Part shown: one piece after another, positions 1 through 4,382 of the stretch
How positions within the stretch are numbered: position 1 is the stretch's first letter
Layout of the letters: each line of letters begins with the position of its first letter
Assembly (NCBI GenBank): GCA_964347765.1
Contig: CAYGAG010000087.1
Coordinates: 1-6,508, forward strand
Length of the DNA: 6,508 nt
DNA from: CAYGAG01 sp964347765
GTDB lineage: Archaea; Thermoproteota; Bathyarchaeia; Bathyarchaeales; Bathycorpusculaceae
Reading direction: 5' to 3'
The notes under the pieces: model-generated
Database searches by the model: none
Told to the model about the DNA's origin: nothing
The model's input: only the letters and a program-made list of their open reading frames with translations
Position numbers and translations under genes: made by a program

Positions 1-413
1 ATGCGAAACCGAAAAGGCGAGATTACCAGTTTTCTTTGTTTCCAGGACCGACTGAGAGTTACATGACTTGTTACAGGAGGGAGCATTGTCGAAGTTTAAG
101 CCACGTTTGATGTGAGTTGTTCCCACGTTCAAGAAAGCTTCACGTTAGTGTCCAGCTGTCATGGTAGGAAGCGGGACAACTGGGTGACACAGGTACGTGT
201 GTGTTTCCTCATTCTCAGGATATTGAGATGTTGAGAATAGATGTGTAGAGATGGGAGTTGAATTCGCTTGCGAGGTTTATTATGTAAACCACTGGCTGGT
301 TGACTCTACATTAAGAGCTATCTAGCCTGTTATGCGTATGTGTCTCTTGAAGAATCAGGCCTCACTGCGCGTTGAGCCTCATCCAACTGTATCTCGAAGC
401 TATGTGTCTAACT
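1..413. other. 413-base region without a convincing gene
   Basis: This is the 3' flank of the dehydrogenase gene. All six frames are broken; the only frame running off the left edge from a plausible start is a 28-codon minus ORF from ATG at 86, without a ribosome binding site. No T-tract terminator is obvious. Several small dyads are present: AGGAAGC/GTTTCCT (166-172 with 203-209) enclosing ACACA/TGTGT (187-191 with 198-202), ATTCTCA/TGAGAAT (211-217 with 232-238), and GGTTTA-TTATG-TAAACC (274-290). Confidence 0.5.
274..290. repeat. 6-bp perfect hairpin GGTTTA-TTATG-TAAACC
   Basis: This is a perfect inverted repeat with a 5-nt loop, about 125 nt downstream of the dehydrogenase stop. It could mark the 3' end of the operon transcript or a binding site. 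No T-tract follows it on the minus strand, so it is not a classical terminator. Confidence 0.3.
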
Positions 414-1640
414 TCAGTTTCTATTTCCTGTTTTGACGAATTTCTTTATTTCATCTATGTTCATGCCGGCTAATCCTAATTTCTCCATGGTTCTTCCGAT
501 CTTGAAGAAGTCTATGTTGAAATCTTTCTTGAACGCCGACGTCGCCAGATGAATGAATGAATCTATCATAGGTGTGGAGACGTCTAACTGTTTTCCGAGC
601 GATGATAGTGGAACCAATCCTGTTGGAACGTCTTCCCAGATGTATCTGTGATTGATGGTTTTCGGGCTCTCAATCTTTCTGTAAGCGTACGTGTTTCGAA
701 TTGCTTCGTACAAGTCTGCTCCTTCAGAGTCGTATGTTTGGTGCAACCATCTTCTCGCTGAGATCGCTTCTACATCCATTGCTCTAGCGATTGCCATCCT
801 CTCTTTGTCAACATCTTCTATGATAGATGCTGCGTGTTTTGTTATTCCTTCTGCATAGTATCTGAAATTGTGTCTCATGTCTATCCTAGTCGCATTGAGA
901 ATGGTCGTGGGAACATGAAATATTCCGCCTAGGTTGCCGAGGCTTGTTTCAAGAACGCTATCTTTTGGAGTAAATTGTGGATAGACATCTTTCAACAGAC
1001 CCATCGCGTGCGAAGCATTCTTGGAAGGAATGGCAGCCAAACCGACACTGTTCTTTACGGCGAATATTCTTACGTTCCGTGGCTTAGTACGTCTGCATGC
1101 GTATATGAGGGTCTGAGCCTCTGCTATTGTTACGTCTGGTTTTTTCTTGCCTTCATAGTAGTCATTGACGATTTCGCAGAACTCTAGGGCTCCGAAACAT
1201 CTTCCAGGATTCAGTAACACAAGTTGGCCATCTTTCAGGTAGGGAGCACATTTCTCTGCCATGTATCTGTGTCCTCTAGCTGGAACAGCGACCATGATTA
1301 TATCCCTGTCTTTCAGTACTTTTTCGATATCTGAAGAGATTGTTTTGATCTTTCCGAAGATATATCTGAGATCTTCTTCTACTATTTTCTCAGTCTCGGG
1401 AAACAGCAGATGCTCATGTCTCCTTCCGAGTTTATGAACCTCCATGTCCGTCGGAAACAAATGCTCTTCTAAATCTGCAGTAAACGTGAGGAAGATTCCA
1501 CCGGTTTGTTTGATCGTCTGAATGTTTTCAGGCGTTCTGTTGAAGAGAGTCACGTCATGTCCAATTGCAGCTAGATAAGCAGCTATTGCCCTTCCGCCGT
1601 GGCCTGCTCCTAGAACTGCAAATTTTGGCTTACTTTTCAA
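414..1640 (-). CDS. NAD(P)-dependent octopine/nopaline dehydrogenase family protein
   Basis: The 408-residue protein opens with a Rossmann fold: KFAVLGAGHGGRAIAAYL has the dinucleotide motif GAGHGG at 11-16. DIIMVAVPARGH (113-124) and LLNPGRCFGALEF (142-154) are typical later strands. AEAQTLIYACRR (173-184) and VKNSVGLAAIPS (195-206) lead to the helical octopine_DH domain, with H242-x-P (FHVPTTILNATRID) and the signature EDVPTGLVPLSSLG (336-349) then STPMIDSFIHLA. The family reversibly reduces an imine formed from an amino acid and an oxo acid, or acts on related amino or hydroxy acids. About 25 to 30 charged residues near 60-95 look like an insertion relative to typical 360-residue members. 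Its start TTG overlaps the B12 gene stop by 4 nt (TTGA), so the pair is probably coupled and works in one pathway. Substrate unknown. Confidence 0.9.
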   Translation of the reverse strand: MKSKPKFAVLGAGHGGRAIAAYLAAIGHDVTLFNRTPENIQTIKQTGGIFLTFTADLEEHLFPTDMEVHKLGRRHEHLLFPETEKIVEEDLRYIFGKIKTISSDIEKVLKDRDIIMVAVPARGHRYMAEKCAPYLKDGQLVLLNPGRCFGALEFCEIVNDYYEGKKKPDVTIAEAQTLIYACRRTKPRNVRIFAVKNSVGLAAIPSKNASHAMGLLKDVYPQFTPKDSVLETSLGNLGGIFHVPTTILNATRIDMRHNFRYYAEGITKHAASIIEDVDKERMAIARAMDVEAISARRWLHQTYDSEGADLYEAIRNTYAYRKIESPKTINHRYIWEDVPTGLVPLSSLGKQLDVSTPMIDSFIHLATSAFKKDFNIDFFKIGRTMEKLGLAGMNIDEIKKFVKTGNRN

Positions 1641-3259
1641 TCATGATCACCCAAGATTGTCTTGACTCTCTCTTCTTCTTGCTGCACGTTTCCTGTCTTG
1701 ACATCTATCACAAGGCAAGCACCATCTATCATCCGAGTACGTATTTTTCCCTGAGCATACTTGTTTCCCTTCAGATCTGGAGCGTCTAGAAGACCTGTTT
1801 TTACTGCTTTAGATAGGACGGACGGATCTGTCAAAGGGTCTTCTGAGTTCCCTAATGATTGGATGGCGCGAATCAAATTCCAAGCCTGTTCCTTCAATTC
1901 ATGTTTTCTTGTTTGAACATCTGGATCTAGACTCATGTCTGGGGCTCCCATCTTGTGGTTAGCTATGACTTGTTGAACTGTTTTCGAACTCTCAATGACA
2001 TCTTTAGGTCTGGCTATGTGATGTCCTTCACAAGACCCAACGACATGTACGATATGGGGATTCAGATCCATTGCAAGATACATGGAAGACGCCAATTGAC
2101 CTTTCGCCTCGTCAGGGTCAGGGGGAAAACTCAACAAACCACTTCTGACTTGCCTATATGTCCTAAAATTGGAATTGTGTAGAGATTCGATTAGCTCGAT
2201 TTTTGCCAGCATCTTCCCTAGATCCATCTTCGGCGAAGTTTGTGCAGGTGTGTTGAACATGTACTGCGAAACATAATGTTGTACGCCCATCTCTTTTGCG
2301 TTGTAGGCGGCGATGTATGCCATTGCAACTGCTATCGTGTCAGGCGCCCTTCTTAGGCTCCACTGGTGTGATTCGTTCACTTCTACTGGCATTCCTCTTT
2401 CAGCGTGCCACTTCATGCATCGCTGATTCTCAGGTATTGAATCTTCCAGTCGTCTATTGCTTCTTCCATCTAGTACGCTATACCACATTAATGGAACTGC
2501 GCACCATGCATTCTTTATTGTCTCTGCATACATGCGGGCCATTCTGATGAGATCGTTTGTTCCTGAGTAGCATCTCAGCAACGGATAGTTTCCGCATCGA
2601 GACGCTTCATATATCCTTTTCAGATCTTCATGTGTTCTAATTGGGACTCCGCCGTCTCCTTTTTTTTCAGGATCTTGCAGTTCTGGATGGAAGAAATACT
2701 CTTGAGCATCTTGGTCGGGACCAATCGAAATGACGTCTAACACTTCTGCTTCAGCTATCTTTTTGACTCCCTCAATTGTTTCTTCCAGGTCTGGTAATCC
2801 GAAATGATGGCGCAGGATAGGTTTCTTCCATTTAATCCGATCAACCAGATTTTCAGGGTATTTTTGAGGTGCTTTTTGTTCTTTTCGACCAATACAGTCT
2901 CTTACATAGTCTTCTGATTCCCCTCCTACGAAAATCTTGTCGAAAATGCCGATTCCTTCGGCAACTCTCGCTGTGGCTGAGGTGCCTCCGAAAAAGTATC
3001 TTCTACCAGTCAGACCACTTTTATCGATAGCATCCTTGAGTTGCGTTAACAACTCCTCGGCTGTCTCTGGGCTCAACCTATAGCTAACGGCAACGATATC
3101 AGGATTGTGTCTTTCAATCTCTTCGACAAATCTACCAACAGGAATTGCAGGACCAAGATAAACTGTCTCATGTCCTAACTCTTCAACGATGCCAAGGAAA
3201 TTCAAGACGCCTGCAACATGAATATCCTTACCAAGAGATCCTCCTACTATTTTCATCAT
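1637..3259 (-). CDS. Cobalamin-binding enzyme, glutamate-mutase-E-like (B12-dependent mutase family)
   Basis: The 540-residue protein begins with a B12-binding Rossmann domain (about 1-125). D12-x-H14-x-x-G17 is the base-off/His-on signature, with H14 as the cobalt ligand. S59-x-x-L62 in VSYRLSP and G91-G92 in FFGGTSA are the later nucleotide-tail contacts. After a linker (about 125-165) comes a region of about 165-440 with ISIGPDQDAQEYFFHPE, LLRCYSGTNDL, EVNESHQWSLRRAPD, QYMFNTPAQTSP and HIVHVVGSCEGHH, which looks like a TIM barrel of the methylaspartate (glutamate) mutase E type. The likely chemistry is an adenosylcobalamin radical rearrangement of an acid or amino acid; such proteins are often mislabelled methionine synthase. 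No PLP lysine motif of aminomutases was obvious. Two ATGs stand in tandem (3259 and 3256); the GGGG before them is better spaced for the second. It is the first gene of an operon with the dehydrogenase. Confidence 0.85.
   Translation of the reverse strand: MMKIVGGSLGKDIHVAGVLNFLGIVEELGHETVYLGPAIPVGRFVEEIERHNPDIVAVSYRLSPETAEELLTQLKDAIDKSGLTGRRYFFGGTSATARVAEGIGIFDKIFVGGESEDYVRDCIGRKEQKAPQKYPENLVDRIKWKKPILRHHFGLPDLEETIEGVKKIAEAEVLDVISIGPDQDAQEYFFHPELQDPEKKGDGGVPIRTHEDLKRIYEASRCGNYPLLRCYSGTNDLIRMARMYAETIKNAWCAVPLMWYSVLDGRSNRRLEDSIPENQRCMKWHAERGMPVEVNESHQWSLRRAPDTIAVAMAYIAAYNAKEMGVQHYVSQYMFNTPAQTSPKMDLGKMLAKIELIESLHNSNFRTYRQVRSGLLSFPPDPDEAKGQLASSMYLAMDLNPHIVHVVGSCEGHHIARPKDVIESSKTVQQVIANHKMGAPDMSLDPDVQTRKHELKEQAWNLIRAIQSLGNSEDPLTDPSVLSKAVKTGLLDAPDLKGNKYAQGKIRTRMIDGACLVIDVKTGNVQQEEERVKTILGDHD
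1645..1651 (-). promoter_or_regulatory. Near-perfect ribosome binding site for the opine-type dehydrogenase
   Basis: The minus strand reads GGTGATC, complementary to GATCACC at the archaeal 16S 3' end. It ends 4 nt before the TTG start at 1640 and lies within the last codons of the B12 gene. An in-frame TGA directly precedes the TTG, so the TTG is the only start that keeps the N-terminal nucleotide-binding strand. Confidence 0.75.
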
Positions 3260-3283
3260 TCTTCCCCGTTATCATATAGGATC

Positions 3284-3319
3284 CATTGTTTAAAACATTG
3301 AATTGATTCTCATTGAATC
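3284..3319. promoter_or_regulatory. Promoter/operator-like repeats upstream of the B12 enzyme gene
   Basis: CATTG occurs at 3284, 3296 and 3311. The near-perfect palindrome CATTGTTT-A-AAACATTG spans 3284-3300, and CATTGAAT is repeated directly at 3296-3303 and 3311-3318. A small dyad GATTC-TCATT-GAATC covers 3305-3319. The AT-rich centre (TTTTAAAC on the minus strand) is 30 to 40 nt before the start codon, where an archaeal TATA box of a gene with little or no leader would lie. This is a plausible regulated promoter of the B12-dehydrogenase operon. Confidence 0.4.
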
Positions 3320-3633
3320 GTAGGTCTATCATGTCATAGGCATATAGTGCTGGAGATGATCCTCCCTAGTTTGGAACGAGCATCAGCAAAATGCCTGCCT
3401 TCCAGAGTCTCCGCAAGATTTCTGAAAATCATCTTCAACTGGGCATTTGGAATACTCCTTCTAGCATGTGTCAGGATTGGTGCGTGGCGAATATTCACAG
3501 TCGCGTTTTTGGCAAGGCTTAATGCTGTAGTCACAGAAGTTGATTGATTCGTTTATGTCTTACTTCTCCCTATTGTCTAGCATAATACTAGCGGAGTCAT
3601 GGCGGTTTCCCTTCTTTCTTGCATTGAAGACGC

Positions 3634-3655
3634 GCACGCGTGCCGACTAGCTAGT
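3634..3655. repeat. Two adjacent perfect 10-bp palindromes
   Basis: GCACGCGTGC (3634-3643) and ACTAGCTAGT (3646-3655) are both perfect palindromes separated only by CG. They lie in the spacer downstream of the winged-helix gene. They may be protein-binding sites or a remnant of something larger; no direct function is visible. Confidence 0.45.
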
Positions 3656-3734
3656 TCAGAACCAACCGTAGCAGCAAGACCTTATCTTCAACACGAAGCG
3701 CCTATTCTAAAATCCACTTGCGTAAAATAGTTTT

Positions 3735-4037
3735 CTAGCCTTCTAGTCCCAAAACGTGAACAGGCTTCTTATTATTGTTCATATCAAATCTTGCTCGTAT
3801 ATCCCTATACATCTTCAGCAATTCCCTTCCTTCACCACTCAATCCGTACAAGAAGCCCCCATCAGGATCATCCTTCTTGACAACCAACCCATTCTCCAAC
3901 AACGTTGGAAAATACTTCCGAAACATCATAGGATTCAGGTTCGCCCTCTGCATAACATGAGTCTTCTTAGCACCACTAGAGATAGCTGCCAGAATATCAA
4001 CCACTATATCATCTCTGCTCCTGTATGAACGAACCAT
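3735..4037 (-). CDS. Archaeal winged-helix DNA-binding protein (Sso10a / HTH_45 type)
   Basis: This 100-residue protein has the pattern of the archaeal HTH_45 winged-helix family. Helix 1 is at about 7-21 (SRDDIVVDILAAISSG). KKTHVMQRANL (24-34) enters the helix-turn-helix, and NPMMFRKYFPTLLENG (35-50) is the likely recognition helix. A wing follows at about 51-66 (LVVKKDDPDGGFLYGLS), then a closing helix at 68-85. The set KKTHxMxxANL...LLENGLV...Y.LSxEGRELL matches proteins of the Sso10a type, which bind DNA as dimers and act as local regulators or chromatin proteins. The C-terminal helix is too short for the full Sso10a coiled coil. The ATG start is preceded by GAGGG (4043-4047) with 5-nt spacing. 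The protein could regulate the AOR operon, the B12-dehydrogenase operon or itself; the target is unknown. Confidence 0.85.
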   Translation of the reverse strand: MVRSYRSRDDIVVDILAAISSGAKKTHVMQRANLNPMMFRKYFPTLLENGLVVKKDDPDGGFLYGLSGEGRELLKMYRDIRARFDMNNNKKPVHVLGLEG

Positions 4038-4097
4038 CCCAACCCTCTATGTAATCGTCAGGCGAGGCACAGGCGTGCAACATCCTCTATCGTCACT

Positions 4098-4112
4098 AGT
4101 GTATTAAAGTGT
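4098..4112 (-). promoter_or_regulatory. TATA-like element of the winged-helix gene flanked by AGTGT repeats
   Basis: On the minus strand CTTTAATA (4102-4109) resembles an archaeal TATA box about 65 nt before the ATG at 4037, leaving room for a short leader. On the plus strand two AGTGT copies (4098-4102 and 4108-4112) flank it exactly 10 bp apart, and the perfect palindrome CACTAGTG (4094-4101) adjoins it. A repressor bound there would cover the promoter, a common autoregulation layout. This is seen only as sequence pattern. Confidence 0.35.
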
Positions 4113-4118
4113 TGTGAA

Positions 4119-4136
4119 AACATCTTCTATGATAGA
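4119..4136. repeat. 18-bp exact repeat shared with the opine dehydrogenase gene
   Basis: AACATCTTCTATGATAGA is present here and at 810-827, in the same orientation. At 810-827 it encodes SIIEDV (residues 272-277) of the dehydrogenase. Here it is intergenic, although one minus frame also reads SIIEDV. It overlaps the 13-bp palindrome TTCTAT-G-ATAGAA at 4125-4137, located upstream of the TATA-like element of the winged-helix gene. Confidence 0.5.
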
Positions 4137-4145
4137 AAGAAGGAG

Positions 4146-4172
4146 CAATTGCACCAATTGGTGTATCAATTG
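4146..4172. promoter_or_regulatory. Triple CAATTG palindrome array, possible operator
   Basis: CAATTG occurs three times in 27 bases (4146-4151, 4155-4160, 4167-4172). The central copy is the core of a perfect 12-bp palindrome, CACCAATTGGTG, at 4152-4163. The array lies between the end of the AOR transcript and the promoter region of the winged-helix gene, and abuts the T9 tract. Dyad symmetry fits binding by a dimeric protein such as the neighbouring winged-helix regulator; that link is inference. Confidence 0.35.
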
Positions 4173-4181
4173 AAAAAAAAA
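4173..4181 (-). terminator. T9 tract, likely archaeal terminator of the ferredoxin-AOR operon
   Basis: Nine consecutive A on the plus strand are nine T in the minus-strand transcript, about 200 nt after the AOR stop. Archaeal RNA polymerase terminates at U-tracts without needing a hairpin, and no longer T-tract occurs between AOR and the next gene. This would separate the AOR operon from the winged-helix gene, which has its own promoter-like element. Confidence 0.5.
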
Positions 4182-4264
4182 GATGCGACAAAATCAGGAG
4201 TTCCTTTACCGTTCCAACAATTCTTCCATCGACATCCAAGCAAGGATTTATCAGGAGATTCAAC

Positions 4265-4378
4265 TTACAAGCACTGGAAATTTGTATCAAGCATCAAAAC
4301 ACGCTCCACGAGTCTTCCTGGATCCGAATGCGCAGCCTCCTGAATATTCACCGTATCCACATACTCCGTGATATACAC
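4265..4378 (-). CDS. Candidate 37-residue small protein directly downstream of AOR
   Basis: This ORF starts with GTG 4 nt after the AOR stop and ends at TAA. It reads MYITEYVDTVNIQEAAHSDP and then GRLVERVLMLDTNFQCL. An AAGG at 4387-4390 sits 8 nt before the GTG. Its codons are strongly G-rich at position one (GAG, GTG, GAT, GCG, GGA), as expected of real coding sequence. I recognise no family. Just beyond the stop, another minus frame (about 4108-4290) also looks protein-like (LDVDGRIVGTVKELL), so the two may be pieces of one frameshifted gene. A plus-strand ORF at 4183-4371 covers the same bases. It could be a genuine small AOR-operon protein, a decayed gene or chance. Confidence 0.27.
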   Translation of the reverse strand: MYITEYVDTVNIQEAAHSDPGRLVERVLMLDTNFQCL

Positions 4379-4382
4379 GCGA

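Larger units (their letters stand above)
3260..3734. other. 475-base spacer with probable gene debris
   Basis: No convincing intact gene is present. One minus-strand frame is open over most of 3334-3690, broken by a TAG and a TAA (about 3560-3580). Its last part (GTG at 3534 to TGA at 3334, 66 codons) ends FRNLAETLEGRHFADARSKL and then GRIISSTICL. The codon-aligned plus frame is also largely open and includes a 43-codon ORF from ATG 3599 to TAG 3730 (MAVSLLSCIEDAHACRL...). Neither has a good ribosome binding site and I recognise neither. Open frames on both strands in register suggest decayed coding sequence of uncertain strand. The right end also serves as the 3' flank of the winged-helix gene, with weak T-runs only; the left end holds the B12 gene promoter region. 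Confidence 0.3.

Noticed and set aside
1..86. Minus-strand ORF running off the left edge (starts MLPPVTSHVTLS)
   Set aside because: Only 28 codons visible, no ribosome binding site, and no recognisable protein pattern.
1..413. tRNA or C/D-box RNA in the left spacer
   Set aside because: No T-loop GGTTCRA-type sequence, no cloverleaf stems, and no paired RTGATGA and CTGA boxes were found on either strand.
975..2547. Plus-strand ORFs of 70 to 83 codons opposite the B12 and dehydrogenase genes
   Set aside because: They are antisense shadows of strongly supported minus-strand genes and lack ribosome binding sites.
2659..2666. T-run on the plus strand as terminator
   Set aside because: It lies inside the B12 enzyme gene and on the non-transcribed orientation, encoding part of a lysine-rich stretch (DPEKKGDGG).
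3260..3334. Cobalamin riboswitch upstream of the B12 enzyme
   Set aside because: No B12-box (GCCACTG-like) sequence and too little space; such riboswitches are also essentially bacterial.
3599..3730. Plus-strand 43-codon ORF starting MAVSLLSCIEDAHACRL
   Set aside because: GGAG is only 2 to 3 nt from the ATG and there is no family similarity I can see; treated as part of the possible gene debris.
4149..4343. Plus-strand TTG ORF preceded by AAGGAG
   Set aside because: The spacing from GGAG to TTG is only 3 nt, the start lies inside the palindrome array, and the translation has no recognisable features.
4183..4371. Plus-strand 62-codon ORF ending FLDPNAQPPEYSPYPHTP
   Set aside because: No ribosome binding site (an A9 run precedes the ATG), all three plus frames are open here because of the A/C-rich strand, and minus-strand frames have better codon-position bias. 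Kept only as an alternative to the small minus ORF.
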